Of a stretch of 64,000 nt of DNA, positions 16,631 to 26,752 are shown one piece after another. The first letter of the stretch is position 1, and every line of letters starts with the position of its first letter. The stretch comes from Gemmobacter sp. 24YEA27 (GTDB lineage Bacteria > Pseudomonadota > Alphaproteobacteria > Rhodobacterales > Rhodobacteraceae). The position numbers and the translations under genes were made by a program. Location: the NCBI RefSeq assembly GCF_030052995.1, contig NZ_JASJPW010000001.1:1850001-1914000 (forward strand), written 5' to 3'. The notes beneath the pieces were generated by a model. The model saw nothing but the letters and a program-made list of their open reading frames with translations. It had not been told where the DNA came from and did not search any database.

Positions 16631-18358
16631 ATGTCTCGTGCCTTTCGTCCGCAATATGGCTTCCGCCCGGTCACGCTGCCGGCGCCTCTGTCGATGCCTG
16701 ACCAGCTGCTCGACCGGCCCGCGCATGACCCGGCCGCGCGGGCAGGCGGGCCGATCCGCAGCCATTCGCGGCTGGCCCGCGCCGCCGTGCTGCTGGTGCC
16801 GCCGCCCTTTGCGATCGGCTTTGGCTATATGACCGGCACGGTGCTGGCGGCGGATGGCATCTTTACGCCGGCCGATCTGCTGCTGGCGGCTTTGTCGGGC
16901 TTTGCGGTGTTCTGGATGGCGATGTCGGTCGTGTCGTCTTTCTTTGGCCTGTTCTGGCGCGCGCCGGCCAAGGCCAATGCGGCGGCCCCCGGCCTTCGGA
17001 TCGCGATCCTTTTGCCGATGTATGGCGAGGATCCCGAAGCGACGCTGGCGCCGTCGGTGGCGCTTCTCGACAGCCTGCGGGCGCCGGGCCACGCGCATCG
17101 CTTTTCGCTTCATGTTCTGTCGGATACCCGCAACGGTCGGGCGGCGCTGGACGAGGCGGCTATGGTTGCGAAACTGACCGCGAGCCGTCCGGATCTGGCG
17201 ATCACCTATCGCCACCGGCTGAAGAATACCGATTATAAACAAGGGAATGTGCGGGACTGGATCACCCGTCAGGGCGCGGCCTATGATGCAGCGCTGATCC
17301 TTGATGCGGATTCGGTGATGGGGCGCGAGACGGTGCTGACGCTGGCGGACACGCTGGTCGCCGATCCCGGCTGCGCGCTGGCGCAGACCCTGCCGATCAC
17401 CGGCGCGGGCGAAAGCCGCTGGCAGCGTATGCAGAGCTTCGCGAGCCGGGTTTACGGCGGCCCGCATGGTCGTGGCTTTGCGATCTGGACAGGGTCTGAC
17501 GGCAATTTCCTCGGCCATAATGCGATGGTGCGGATGAAGGCTTTTGCCACCAATTGCGGCTTGCCGCATCTTCCGGGCCCGCGCCCGATGGGGGGCGTGA
17601 TCCAGAGCCATGACTTTGTCGAAGCGGCTTTGTTGCGCCGGGCCGGCTGGGGCGTACGGATCATCCCCGAAGCCGCTGACAGCCATGAAGAGGCGCCGTC
17701 GAACCTGCTGGCCCATATCAAGCGGGATGCGCGCTGGTGCCAGGGCAATCTGCAACATATGCGGCTGTTGAAAGTGCCAGGGCTGCACTGGGTCTCGCGG
17801 CTGCATTTCCTCTCGGGCGCGATGGCCTATATCGGTTCGGTGCTGCTTTTGGTGATGCTGGTGCTCTGGGCAATGGCTGATCAGGGGCGGACGGGGCAGA
17901 CAACGGACCGGCTGGAGATCTGGCTGGCAGGCACGGTGATCTTCCTGCTGTTTGCGCCGCGGGCCTTTGGGGTGCTGGATTACCTGCGCCGGGTGGGCGT
18001 GGCGAAGGGGCGGCGGCTTGGCTTCGTGAAGCTCTTGCTGATCGAGACGGTGGTGGCGGTGCTGTCGGCACCGGTGATGATGCTGCATCATGCAAAGATC
18101 ATCTTCCGGGCGCTGACCGGGGCCGATACCGGCTGGCCGCAGCATATGTCGGGGCGGATCCCCCTGAAGGCGCTGCTGAAGTTCCATGCCGGCGAGACCG
18201 GGCTTGGGGTGCTGCTGAGCGGGATGATCGCGCTTGGCATCCTGAGCGTCTGGTTCCTGCCGGTGGCGGCCGGGCTTTTGCTGGCGGTGCCGGTTTCGGC
18301 CTGGGTCTCGGAACCGGCGGGGGACCTGGCAGTGGTGCCGCTCGTGCCGGAGCGCTGA
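16631..18358 (+). CDS. opgH: glucans biosynthesis glucosyltransferase OpgH
   Basis: Inner-membrane family-2 glycosyltransferase that polymerises UDP-glucose into the linear glucan backbone. Two N-terminal hydrophobic segments (about residues 55-75 and 80-105) precede the catalytic domain. Catalytic residues: LLPMYGEDPEATLAPSV, LILDADSVMG (DxD), HEEAPSNL and the RWCQGN form of Q/RxxRW. Several C-terminal membrane segments follow. The ATG starts 2 bases after the opgG stop; an upstream in-frame ATG would overlap opgG. 575 residues is slightly shorter than in enterobacteria. A strong terminator closes the operon. Confidence 0.92.
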   Translation: MSRAFRPQYGFRPVTLPAPLSMPDQLLDRPAHDPAARAGGPIRSHSRLARAAVLLVPPPFAIGFGYMTGTVLAADGIFTPADLLLAALSGFAVFWMAMSVVSSFFGLFWRAPAKANAAAPGLRIAILLPMYGEDPEATLAPSVALLDSLRAPGHAHRFSLHVLSDTRNGRAALDEAAMVAKLTASRPDLAITYRHRLKNTDYKQGNVRDWITRQGAAYDAALILDADSVMGRETVLTLADTLVADPGCALAQTLPITGAGESRWQRMQSFASRVYGGPHGRGFAIWTGSDGNFLGHNAMVRMKAFATNCGLPHLPGPRPMGGVIQSHDFVEAALLRRAGWGVRIIPEAADSHEEAPSNLLAHIKRDARWCQGNLQHMRLLKVPGLHWVSRLHFLSGAMAYIGSVLLLVMLVLWAMADQGRTGQTTDRLEIWLAGTVIFLLFAPRAFGVLDYLRRVGVAKGRRLGFVKLLLIETVVAVLSAPVMMLHHAKIIFRALTGADTGWPQHMSGRIPLKALLKFHAGETGLGVLLSGMIALGILSVWFLPVAAGLLLAVPVSAWVSEPAGDLAVVPLVPER

Positions 18359-18410
18359 GGCTTGCAGCCTGAAGGGGAATTCAGGCTGAGGCAGAGCTGT
18401 TTCTGAGGCA

Positions 18411-18448
18411 AAGCAAAAGGGCGACCCGACCGGGTCGCCCTTTTGCTT
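18411..18448 (+). terminator. terminator after opgH (bidirectional with pyrG)
   Basis: AAGCAAAAGGGCGACCC pairs perfectly with GGGTCGCCCTTTTGCTT around a 4-nt loop. It is a very stable hairpin between the convergent opgH and pyrG. Confidence 0.88.
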
Positions 18449-18462
18449 TATGGCGGGCCGGG

Positions 18463-18530
18463 AAGGGGGCTCTGCCCCCGTCTGCGCCTGTGGCGCAGAC
18501 TCCCCCGGGATATTTTGAGACAGATGAAAG
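18463..18530. repeat. composite intergenic repeat, copy A
   Basis: Contains a GGGGGC-TCT-GCCCCC hairpin (18465-18479), a second hairpin GTCTGCG/CGCAGAC (18480-18500), and the core GGGATATTTTGAGACAGATG at 18508-18530. The same core and GC hairpin recur near 31.9 kb and 51.4 kb. It lies between the convergent opgH and pyrG genes, just beyond the opgH terminator. Confidence 0.75.
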
Positions 18531-18556
18531 GGCGGGTTGCGCCCCAGATCCTGAGG

Positions 18557-20200
18557 TCAGACCAGGCGGCCGCTGTCTTTCGCGGCGCGGACGAAATCGG
18601 CAAAGAGCGGGTGCGGCGAGAAGGGTTTCGACTTCAGCTCCGGGTGGAACTGGACTCCGATGAACCAGGGATGTCCCTTGATCTCGACGATTTCCGGGAG
18701 TTTGCCATCGGGCGACATGCCCGAGAAGGTCAGGCCGCAGGCTTCAAGCTGCTCGCGATATTGGATATCGACCTCGTAGCGGTGGCGGTGGCGTTCCTCG
18801 ATCACGGTGCCGCCATAGACTTCGGCGACGCGCGAGCCTTCTTTCAGCTGTGCGGTATAGGCTCCCAGACGCATGGTGCCGCCTTTGTCATCCGAGGCCT
18901 TGCGGCGGACCTTGTGATTGCCCTGCACCCATTCTTTCAGGTGATAGACCACCGGGACGAAGCGATTCCCGCCCGCCTCATGGTCAAATTCTTCCGAGCC
19001 GGCGCCTTCGATCCCAGCAAGGTGGCGCGCGGATTCGATCACCGCCATCTGCATCCCAAGGCAGATGCCGAGATAGGGCACGCCCTTTTCGCGGGCGAAT
19101 TGCGCGGCGCGGATCTTGCCTTCGGTGCCGCGTTCGCCAAATCCGCCGGGGACGAGGATGGCGTCATAGCCATCGAGCCAGGCAGCAGGATCTTCTTTCT
19201 CGAACAGGGTCGAGTCGATCCATTCGGCCCGCACCCGCACCCGGTTCGCCATGCCGCCATGGGTCAGCGCCTCGGCGATCGACTTATAGGCATCTTCGAG
19301 CTGGGTATATTTGCCGACCACCGCGACGCGGACCTCGCCCTCGGCATGGTCGAGCCGGTCCATCACATCTTCCCACCGTTCAAGATTGGGGCGCGGCGCC
19401 GGCGAGATGTCGAAGCAGTCGAGCACAGCCTGATCGAGGCCGGCGCGGTGATAGGCCAGCGGCGCCTCATAGATTGATTTCAGATCATAGGCGGGGACCA
19501 CATGTTCCTGACGCACATTGCAAAAGAGCGCGATCTTTTCCCGCTCGCGGTCCGGGATCGGATGTTCCGATCGGCAGACCAGCACATCTGGCGCGAGGCC
19601 GATCGATTGCAATTCCTTGACGGAATGCTGGGTCGGTTTGGTCTTCAGCTCTCCGCTCGCCGCCAGATAGGGCAGGAGGGTGAGATGCATCAGGATGCAT
19701 TCGCCGCGCGGGCGTTCATGGATGAACTGGCGGATGGCCTCGAAGAAGGGGAGGCCCTCGATATCTCCGACCGTGCCGCCGATCTCGCACAGCATAAAAT
19801 CGACCTCATCCTCGCCGATGCGGAGGAAATCTTTGATCTCATTCGTTACATGCGGGATGACCTGGATCGTCTTGCCGAGGTAATCGCCGCGACGTTCCTT
19901 TTCGAGCACGTTGGAATAGATCCGCCCCGAAGAGATCGAATCCGTCATCCGCGCCGAGACGCCGGTGAAGCGCTCATAATGGCCGAGGTCGAGATCGGTC
20001 TCGGCACCGTCATCGGTCACGAAGACCTCGCCATGTTCAAAGGGCGACATCGTGCCGGGATCGACATTCAGATAGGGGTCAAGCTTGCGCAGGCGCACCG
20101 TATAGCCCCGGGCCTGCAACAGCGCGCCCAGAGCCGCAGACGCGAGACCTTTCCCGAGTGACGATACAACGCCACCGGTGATGAAGACATAACGCGCCAT
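18557..20200 (-). CDS. pyrG: CTP synthase
   Basis: Makes CTP from UTP with glutamine and ATP. The N-terminal amidoligase domain (residues 1-270) opens with [21 protein letters not shown] and contains [35 protein letters not shown] and [13 protein letters not shown]. The C-terminal class-I glutaminase (from about 290) has [24 protein letters not shown] with the catalytic Cys, and [15 protein letters not shown] with the catalytic His/Glu pair. 547 residues is normal. It reads towards opgH, downstream of secG on the same strand with a 151-bp gap. Confidence 0.97.
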   Translation of the reverse strand: MARYVFITGGVVSSLGKGLASAALGALLQARGYTVRLRKLDPYLNVDPGTMSPFEHGEVFVTDDGAETDLDLGHYERFTGVSARMTDSISSGRIYSNVLEKERRGDYLGKTIQVIPHVTNEIKDFLRIGEDEVDFMLCEIGGTVGDIEGLPFFEAIRQFIHERPRGECILMHLTLLPYLAASGELKTKPTQHSVKELQSIGLAPDVLVCRSEHPIPDREREKIALFCNVRQEHVVPAYDLKSIYEAPLAYHRAGLDQAVLDCFDISPAPRPNLERWEDVMDRLDHAEGEVRVAVVGKYTQLEDAYKSIAEALTHGGMANRVRVRAEWIDSTLFEKEDPAAWLDGYDAILVPGGFGERGTEGKIRAAQFAREKGVPYLGICLGMQMAVIESARHLAGIEGAGSEEFDHEAGGNRFVPVVYHLKEWVQGNHKVRRKASDDKGGTMRLGAYTAQLKEGSRVAEVYGGTVIEERHRHRYEVDIQYREQLEACGLTFSGMSPDGKLPEIVEIKGHPWFIGVQFHPELKSKPFSPHPLFADFVRAAKDSGRLV

Positions 20201-20205
20201 TGGGG

Positions 20206-20266
20206 ACTCCCGTAGTTCTGGAAACAGGCGATTCGGACAGGTGGAATCGCATCACCACGGGAGTCG
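20206..20266. repeat. inverted repeat in the pyrG leader
   Basis: GACTCCCGT and ACGGGAGTC lie 43 nt apart just upstream of pyrG. They could form a long-loop stem in the pyrG 5' leader. The loop shows no further clear pairing. Significance is uncertain. Confidence 0.3.
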
Positions 20267-20351
20267 GCAAATAGCCTGATGCGCGTCAGAACGCAACCGC
20301 CTGCCGCAAGATCATGTTTGCGGCAGGCGAAACCCGTCAATGGATTGTAGA

Positions 20352-20819
20352 TCAGTTGGCCGGTTGGGCCGGTGTGGTTTCGGGGGCCGCTTCAGGCGCC
20401 GCTTCGGCCGGAGCGGTCTCCGCAGGGGCAGGCGCGGAAGGTGCAGGCGCGGCAGGAGGAGCGGCGGGATCCGCAGCAGCAGGCGGTGCTGCCGGATCGG
20501 TGCTGCCCGAGGCCGGAGGCGGCATCATGCCCGAGATGTCCGGATTGCTGCTGTTGGTCTGCGCGGCCGGGGGCATCAGCCCGTCAACCACCGAGCCGGT
20601 GCTTGCCCCGCGCGTGGCCAGCACGGTCAGCGCCAGCGAGGTCACGATGAAAGCGCCCGCAAGGATCCAGGTCACGCGGGTAAGGGCATTGGGCTTGGCG
20701 CGCGCCTGCATATTGCCACCGCCGGACAGCAGGGCGGAGCCTTCGCTCTTCTGGACCAGCACCACTCCGATCAGCAGCAAGGCAAGGATCAGGTGGATCG
20801 TAAGGACAAAGGTTTCCAT
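20352..20819 (-). CDS. secG: preprotein translocase subunit SecG
   Basis: Small SecYEG component. Two membrane helices (residues about 3-20 and 50-70) flank the conserved loop LVQKSEGSALLSGGGNMQARAK. Residues 85-155 form an Ala/Pro/Glu-rich tail (PDISGMMPPPASGS, then repeated PAAPP-type runs) that roughly doubles the length compared with E. coli SecG. Such tails are known in alphaproteobacterial SecG; their role is unclear. It is upstream of pyrG on the same strand. Confidence 0.92.
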   Translation of the reverse strand: METFVLTIHLILALLLIGVVLVQKSEGSALLSGGGNMQARAKPNALTRVTWILAGAFIVTSLALTVLATRGASTGSVVDGLMPPAAQTNSSNPDISGMMPPPASGSTDPAAPPAAADPAAPPAAPAPSAPAPAETAPAEAAPEAAPETTPAQPAN

Positions 20820-21184
20820 CGGGCAGAGGCTCCATCAGCGGATGCGGCTATCTATTCACAAGATCGCGCCTGCGCAAGGGCAAGGCGGTCTTGCTTGTGG
20901 CAAAGGCTTCGGGAAGCGGGGGGAGCCTGTGGTCCTGACCTCGTCAGGGCGGCAGTCGCCGGGGGGCGGCCTGATCGCGCGGCGGCCCCGGCGTATGCCG
21001 GACCTTACCCGGTGCAGGGCAGGGTCGAGGCGCGCGGCGCCCGCCCCGCGCCCGCCCCGCGCCCGCGTCGTCATATCGCGTATTGCTATCCGGAGGTCTT
21101 TGCGGGCGGTCTTTGCTGTGAAAACGCGCTGCGCGCTGTCGCTTTCAGCATGGCAGCGACCGGCGGGGCAGGATAGCCAGACAC
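20820..21184. other. intergenic region between secG and the EamA transporter
   Basis: A GC-rich 365-bp divergent region. Nothing recognisable beyond the promoters it must contain; a CGCCCGCCCCGCGCCC low-complexity run sits near 21040. No tRNA or hairpin with a T-run was found. Confidence 0.4.
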
Positions 21185-22168
21185 ATGACCCAGGCCCTTT
21201 CCCCCTCTCGCCCGACCGGCGCCCAGGCCGCCTCGGCCGGCGCCCGCGCCACCGACCGCATCCTGCCCGGCATCATTCTGATGCTGGCCTTTTGCACGCT
21301 CGCGCCGTTGCTGGATGTCTCGTCTAAGCTTGCGGCCGAGGCGGGCGTGCCGGTCGGCTGGATCACGGCGGCGCGGTTCATCGTCCAGGGGCTGATGATG
21401 GCGCCGGTGATCCTCTTGATGGGGATCTCGCCTGCGCTGAACCTGCGTGCGCTTGGCCTTGTGTTCCTGCGCGCTTTCCTCCTGGTCTTTTCGACCTTTT
21501 CCTTTGTCTCGGGGCTGACGGTGATGCCGATTGCCGATGCCCTTGCCGTCGCTTTTCTTGAACCCTTTATCCTGCTGCTCCTCGGCAGCTGGATCTTTGG
21601 CGACGAGGTCGGGCCGCGCCGGATCGCCGCCTGTATCGTCGGCTTTGCGGGGTCGCTTCTGATCATCCAGCCCTCGATCACCGTTTTCGGGCTGATGGCG
21701 CTCTGGCCGCTCGGGACGGCCTTTGGTTTCGCGCTCTATATGCTGGTCACGCGCGGCATGTCGTCTTTCATGCATCCGGTTGCGATGCAGTTCCACACCA
21801 GCTGGGCGGGGGTGGTGCTCTGCCTGCCGGTTCTCGCGGTGCTGTGGAACGGCCCCCTGCCACAATTCGCCTTTGTCATGCCCGAGGGGATTACATGGCT
21901 CTGGCTGATCGGTGTCGGCTTCTGGGCCTGCATCAGCCATATGTGCATGACCATGGCGCTGAGCTTTGCGCCCTCGGCCACGCTTGGGCCGCTGCATTAC
22001 TTCGAGATCGTGATCGCGGTGATTCTGGGCTACCTCGTTTTCCACGATCTGCCAAATGCGCTGAGTTTCGCAGGCATCGCCATCATCATCGCCTCGGGCC
22101 TCTATCTTGTGCATCGTGAGCGGGTGGCGATCCGCGAGCGGGTGCGTCAGACCGCCGCCGCCGGATAA
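21185..22168 (+). CDS. EamA/DMT family transporter
   Basis: Ten hydrophobic segments in two similar halves, as in drug/metabolite transporters. EamA marks are GLTVMPIADALAVAFLEPF, FGDEVGPRRIAACIVGFAG and, in the second half, FAPSATLGPLHYFEIVIAVI with LVFHDLPNALSFAGIAIIIA. 327 residues with a Ser/Ala-rich cytosolic N-terminus. The substrate cannot be told from sequence; relatives export metabolites or amino acids. Its 3' end overlaps the convergent thiamine diphosphokinase gene by 22 bp. Confidence 0.88.
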   Translation: MTQALSPSRPTGAQAASAGARATDRILPGIILMLAFCTLAPLLDVSSKLAAEAGVPVGWITAARFIVQGLMMAPVILLMGISPALNLRALGLVFLRAFLLVFSTFSFVSGLTVMPIADALAVAFLEPFILLLLGSWIFGDEVGPRRIAACIVGFAGSLLIIQPSITVFGLMALWPLGTAFGFALYMLVTRGMSSFMHPVAMQFHTSWAGVVLCLPVLAVLWNGPLPQFAFVMPEGITWLWLIGVGFWACISHMCMTMALSFAPSATLGPLHYFEIVIAVILGYLVFHDLPNALSFAGIAIIIASGLYLVHRERVAIRERVRQTAAAG

Positions 22169-22839
22169 AGCGCCCGGATCACCTTACGCAGACGACGGCG
22201 CGGCAGGATCGCCACCATGCCCGGCTGATCCAGCCTGAGCACCACATCCGCAACTGAGGCACGGTTCGAGGTGGCGATAAAGCCGTCGGGCTGAAAGACA
22301 TGGCCATCCAGCGGCCATTCCAGCCCCTCGCTTCTGCCCGTCACACGCGCGAAGGGGAACAGGGACACCCGGTCTCCGGCCTTCAGCCGCAGCCGTGTCT
22401 CGCCCGGGGGCAGCGCAAAGGCCACATCCTGCGGGCCAAGCACCAGGCAGGGGCGCTCGGGATGGCGCACGAGGCTGTTGAGGACGGCAAGCCCGTGATC
22501 CATCCTCGCCCCGGTAAAGCCCAGCCCGAGGATGAAAGGCGCCGCAATCCGCCGCAGCGCCTTGTCGAAATCGGTGCTGTCCTGTTCCGCAATCCGGTGC
22601 AGCCGGTCGGACGGGATCTGCGCCAGTGCTGCGGGCGAGATCGAATCAAGGTCGCCGATCACCGCCTCGGGGGCGATCCCTGCCGCAATCAGCCGGTCGG
22701 CGCCGCCATCTGCCGCAATTGCGACCGGCGCCAGCCGCAGCGCCAGTGCGAGGTCGCGCGCCGGCACCGGGCCGCCGCCCACCAGCGTAATCCCAGCGGA
22801 GAAGTGAAGGTTCGGGCATTGATCAAGAGGCAATTTCAT
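22147..22839 (-). CDS. thiamine diphosphokinase
   Basis: Forms thiamine diphosphate from thiamine and ATP. Seen: [49 protein letters not shown] (the metal/ATP-binding aspartates), [14 protein letters not shown] and [16 protein letters not shown]. The C-terminal substrate domain has [19 protein letters not shown] and [14 protein letters not shown] chose the ATG giving [16 protein letters not shown] (230 residues). Its 3' end overlaps the EamA gene on the opposite strand by 22 bp. Confidence 0.9.
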   Translation of the reverse strand: MKLPLDQCPNLHFSAGITLVGGGPVPARDLALALRLAPVAIAADGGADRLIAAGIAPEAVIGDLDSISPAALAQIPSDRLHRIAEQDSTDFDKALRRIAAPFILGLGFTGARMDHGLAVLNSLVRHPERPCLVLGPQDVAFALPPGETRLRLKAGDRVSLFPFARVTGRSEGLEWPLDGHVFQPDGFIATSNRASVADVVLRLDQPGMVAILPRRRLRKVIRALYPAAAV

Positions 22840-22950
22840 GCGGATACTGTTCGAATTAAGGCAAAACCCGGGGCGGGCGAACACAATCAATCCTTCAAAT
22901 TACCCCGGTCTGTCCATGGATTCGCACAAAGCGCCAGCAATGTTTCCGTG

Positions 22951-25900
22951 ATGGAAAGTATGAGGTCCGCGTCGATGAATGATGCCAGCAAGATCCTGAC
23001 TGTCTCTTATGGGACCTTTAGCTGCACGCTCGAGGGCTTTGATGAGCCCTTTACCACGATGCGGGCGATTGCCGAATATTTCCGCGATCTCGCCGCCGAG
23101 GATCGTTATTTCGGTGCAGAACCGCCGCAGCCCGATGCCGCCATGCTGCACCGGATAGCCGAACGCGAGATCCAGCGCCGGGTCGAGGCGAAGATCACCG
23201 ATAACAGAGTGGTGCTGCGCGCCGGCGACCAGGACGAGGCCGTTCCCGCCGGGGATGCGTCTGCACCGCTGACGGCTGCGCCTGTTGCTGCCGCGACGGT
23301 TGTGCAGGCCCCGGTCGCCCCGGAAGAAAAGAACCTCCCGGCTGCGGTGCTTAGGCCGGTGGCGGAAGAGGTTATTGAAGGGGTTACAGAAGTGGCTCCG
23401 GCTGAGGCACCCGCGCCCGCCACGGCTGGGGACCGCACGGCTGGCGACCGTAAGGTTGCGCGCGACTCCGTGATGCGCGCCACGCCCGAGAACCACGCAT
23501 TGACGGCAGAAGATCCGGCACAGGTTGCACCGGCCCAGGCGGCGAAAACGCGGCGTGACGATCCGGTGGGCAATGCTGCGCCTGCGCTTCGTGATACGGT
23601 CCCGGAAGGGGTGGCCGCAAAACTCGCCCGTCTGCGCCGCGCAATCGAGCCGGCCTCGCGCATTGAAGAAGCTTCGGCGGCACCACTGGCAGCTGCGGCG
23701 GCGGCTTTTGCCGATATCGCTGAAGACCCTGATCTGGCAGAGCCCGACCTGGTTGCGCCCGACCTGGAGGAAGCTGCCGCGTTTGTGCCAGGCATGGGTA
23801 AGCCGGAATTTGGCAAAGATGAGGAATTCGAGCCTGAACTGGGCGATCAATCGGACGACGCCATTCTCGCGGCGGTCGATGAAGACCTGCGCGCAGCCTT
23901 TACCGAGGTAAGCGATGCGGCCGAAACGGCGGTGGCGCCTGAAGCGGGCGAGGTCGGCCTGGCCATGTCGGCTGAGTCACTGGGTGAAAGCGCTGAGGAC
24001 GATCTTGCGCAGGCTCCTGCATCCCCGCCGCGCGCGGAGGGCACCAGTGCTGCCGCTCTGGCCGAGCTGCGGGAACTGGCGGCCGAACTCACCAGCGCAC
24101 CCGCCGCAGGGCAAAGCGAGGCTGCTCACACCGCCTCCGCTGTGGCAGAAGAGGCTGTGGCGGAAACCGCTGCGGATGATGTCGACATCGGCAGCCTGAT
24201 CGCCAGCCTCTCGCGTGAAGCATCGCCCGAAGAGGCCGCCTCGGCCGCTGCGGCAGAGGCGCAGGCGGAAGCTGATGCGGGAGAGGCCGCGCAGAAAGCA
24301 AAGGCGAAAGCCGCCGGGATCCCGGACGATGCCTTTGCCGATGACCCTGAATATGATGAAAACGAGGCGGCCTGGGAGGCCGTGCTGGAAGAAACCCCGC
24401 CAGGGGGTGGTGCAGCAATGTCTGCGGCTACGGCGGAGGATCTTTCGTCCGCGGAGCTGATTGCCGGGCTGGACCAGGATCTGCGCGCCGAACTGGCACA
24501 AATCGAAAGCGAGCTTGGCACGCCCCCTGGTGACGTCGTGGCTGACCGCGGTTTTGAAAGCGATCTCGCGGCAGCGCTGATGGCGGATGCACCGGCTGCG
24601 GCGCGTGATCTTGCGGACAGGGGGGAAGAGGCAAAAGCACCTGTTGGCGCTGATACCGCCTTGCGCGCGGAAACGCTGGAAGACCCGGAAGAGGCTGCGC
24701 GCAGCGCCGCGCGCGACGCATCGGCCCGCGATGACGCCGAGGATGCGGATCACAAGTGGCGCGATGCGGCAGAAAGCCGGGCCGTGGCCGATGATCTCCC
24801 GGCACAGTCAGCTGGTGACGTCACCCGGGACAGAGAGGTTGCCCGTTCCAAATCGGATCAACCGGTGGCGGCGGAGACCTCTGATGCGCCCACAGGCCTG
24901 GATATGAAAGCCCGCCCCGGCGCCGGTCTGCCCGAAGATGGCGCCGCAAGCCCCGCGCCGGAGGCGCCGCCGCTTGAACCGGCCGCCGCTGCCCGGCTGG
25001 AGCGCGCCCGTGCCCGGGTGATCCGGATCCGCCGTGTCGATGCTGTTGTTGCAAGCCCCGAGGCAGCAGCCCCCGGCACCGAAGCCGTCGCCGCAGAGGT
25101 GACAGGTCCGGTTGAATCCCCCGCTCCGGCCCCGGAAACGGTTCCGGCACGATCGGACGAAGATCTCGCCCGGCTGATGAAACAGGCCGATGACGAAATG
25201 GCCGGGCCGGAAAACAAGCGCCGCATCGCCTCGATTCAGCATCTGAAGGCGGCTGTGGCGGCTGCCATCGCGGATCGCCGCGCCGGCGTGACGCCGGCGG
25301 ATCCCGGCAAGCGCGAAGGCGCCTACCGCGACGACCTCGCGCAGTCGGTGACCCAGTCGATCACGCCGCCCATGCCGCATGCGCCGCGCCCTGTGCGTCC
25401 GGTCCGTCCGGTGCGGCCGATGCGCGAAAGCGGTGAGGCCACCCCGGCCACGGTCGCAGCTGCGGGCATGGAACAGGAGCCCGGGACTGTCGCCCAGTCG
25501 CAGCCACAGACATCGCCCGCCGCCGCCCGCCCGGCGCCGCTGGTGCTGGTCTCGGAGCAGCGGATTGACCAGTCGAAGCGCAGTGATCTGCGCGAAACCG
25601 GCCCGCGCCCGCATCTGGTGCATGGCTCTGCCGCAGTGGCGACGCCGCTTGGCAGTTTTGAGGCAGAGCTGGATGAGGCCGCAGCGGCGCCCGGGATCGC
25701 AGAGGAAATCCAGGAGACTGCAAGCCGTCCGGACGCCGATACCGCAGCTTTCGCGCTGAATGATCTGGCCGATGACAGCGCTGATCTGGCCGCAGAAGAC
25801 AGCGCAGAAGATGATGACATCGCCGATGACGGCAATATCTTTGCGACCAACGGCGCATTCGCGGCCTTTACCGAAGAGGTTGGCGCCCGCAGCTTGCCCG

Positions 25901-26142
25901 ATCTGATGGAAGCTGCCGCCGCCTGGGCCGCCTGTGTCGACAAGCGTGAACATTTCACCCGTCCCTATCTCATGAGCCGGGTCATTGCGGGCGAACTGGG
26001 GGAGATCTTCACCCGCGAGGAAGGTTTGCGCGCCTTTGGGACCCTCCTGCGCGAGGGCCGTCTGGTGAAGCTGCGCCGTGGTCAGTTTGCCATCGCTGAA
26101 ACCTCTGCGATCCTCGCCGAAGCGCGCCGCAGTCTCGGCTGA
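22951..26142 (+). CDS. large acidic low-complexity protein of unknown function
   Basis: 1063 residues. The first 90 form a conserved-looking domain: [57 protein letters not shown]. The middle of roughly 850 residues is dominated by Ala, Glu, Asp and Pro, with no signal peptide or membrane segment and little predicted fold. The last 90 residues look folded again: [60 protein letters not shown]. Similar head-and-tail proteins occur across Rhodobacteraceae, but I know no function. The start is at ATG 22951; ATG 22975 is an alternative. The frame remains open 650 bp upstream, but only as antisense to the thiamine diphosphokinase gene. Confidence 0.75.
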   Translation: MESMRSASMNDASKILTVSYGTFSCTLEGFDEPFTTMRAIAEYFRDLAAEDRYFGAEPPQPDAAMLHRIAEREIQRRVEAKITDNRVVLRAGDQDEAVPAGDASAPLTAAPVAAATVVQAPVAPEEKNLPAAVLRPVAEEVIEGVTEVAPAEAPAPATAGDRTAGDRKVARDSVMRATPENHALTAEDPAQVAPAQAAKTRRDDPVGNAAPALRDTVPEGVAAKLARLRRAIEPASRIEEASAAPLAAAAAAFADIAEDPDLAEPDLVAPDLEEAAAFVPGMGKPEFGKDEEFEPELGDQSDDAILAAVDEDLRAAFTEVSDAAETAVAPEAGEVGLAMSAESLGESAEDDLAQAPASPPRAEGTSAAALAELRELAAELTSAPAAGQSEAAHTASAVAEEAVAETAADDVDIGSLIASLSREASPEEAASAAAAEAQAEADAGEAAQKAKAKAAGIPDDAFADDPEYDENEAAWEAVLEETPPGGGAAMSAATAEDLSSAELIAGLDQDLRAELAQIESELGTPPGDVVADRGFESDLAAALMADAPAAARDLADRGEEAKAPVGADTALRAETLEDPEEAARSAARDASARDDAEDADHKWRDAAESRAVADDLPAQSAGDVTRDREVARSKSDQPVAAETSDAPTGLDMKARPGAGLPEDGAASPAPEAPPLEPAAAARLERARARVIRIRRVDAVVASPEAAAPGTEAVAAEVTGPVESPAPAPETVPARSDEDLARLMKQADDEMAGPENKRRIASIQHLKAAVAAAIADRRAGVTPADPGKREGAYRDDLAQSVTQSITPPMPHAPRPVRPVRPVRPMRESGEATPATVAAAGMEQEPGTVAQSQPQTSPAAARPAPLVLVSEQRIDQSKRSDLRETGPRPHLVHGSAAVATPLGSFEAELDEAAAAPGIAEEIQETASRPDADTAAFALNDLADDSADLAAEDSAEDDDIADDGNIFATNGAFAAFTEEVGARSLPDLMEAAAAWAACVDKREHFTRPYLMSRVIAGELGEIFTREEGLRAFGTLLREGRLVKLRRGQFAIAETSAILAEARRSLG

Positions 26143-26752
26143 CCGCATCCGGGCCTGAACCCGGTACTGGGGCCGATCCTGTTCTGTGGCCACTGCAATC
26201 AGATGAAAGGCCGGTGCCGCAGGGTGCCGGCCTTTGTCTTTTTGGCCGCCCTTCGGCGCTGATTTCCTGAAAATCCCAGCATTCCGCGGCTGGTTCCGCC
26301 CGTATTTTCTGCAATCAGAGCGGGAGTGGCGTTTCTTCTCCTGGGAATTAATTTCCTGAGATTAAAATTAAGCTTCCCGAATCGGACCTGAGGCCGCATC
26401 GTCCGGCTGGTATTTCGCAGCCCCGGCCTGGCGTCCTGAACGTCCGGCTGGTTCGGGCGTCGGGCAGTCTTGGGTGTCGGGGAGGTCCAGGGTCGTGATT
26501 TCGGCGAATTCCTCTGCTCCGGTCTTTGGGCCGGTGGCTGCCCACTCAGCCTTTTTCAACAGCGTGCAGCGGCTTTTTGCGCCCCGGGTCTTTCGGTCCC
26601 GAGCTGCGCCGGACGGCACGCGACACTTCCGGCGGCACGGGAATAACCCGGGCCGGAAAAAGGGTGGCCCCTGAGCGCCACCTTCCAAAAGGGCACCGCA
26701 AAATAAAAGCCGCGGGCCCATCAACTCTGACCAACAGGAGGGGGATTTGAGC
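26143..26752. other. 600-bp intergenic region between acidic protein and permease genes
   Basis: Starts with a terminator. The remainder has no supported gene. A minus-strand frame from about 26576 to 26391 encodes roughly 60 polar residues (KKAEWAATGPKTGAEEFAEI onward) but lacks a ribosome site. An AT-rich patch near 26345-26375 (aattaatttcc, gattaaaattaa) stands out in GC-rich surroundings and may be a promoter. Confidence 0.4.
26206..26245 (+). terminator. terminator after the acidic protein gene
   Basis: AAAGGCCGG pairs with CCGGCCTTT around a 12-nt loop and is followed by GTCTTTTT. Confidence 0.8.

Noticed and set aside
22300..22950. Upstream extension of the acidic protein frame
   Set aside because: It lies antisense to thiamine diphosphokinase and has shadow composition. 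The conserved N-terminus starts at or after 22951.
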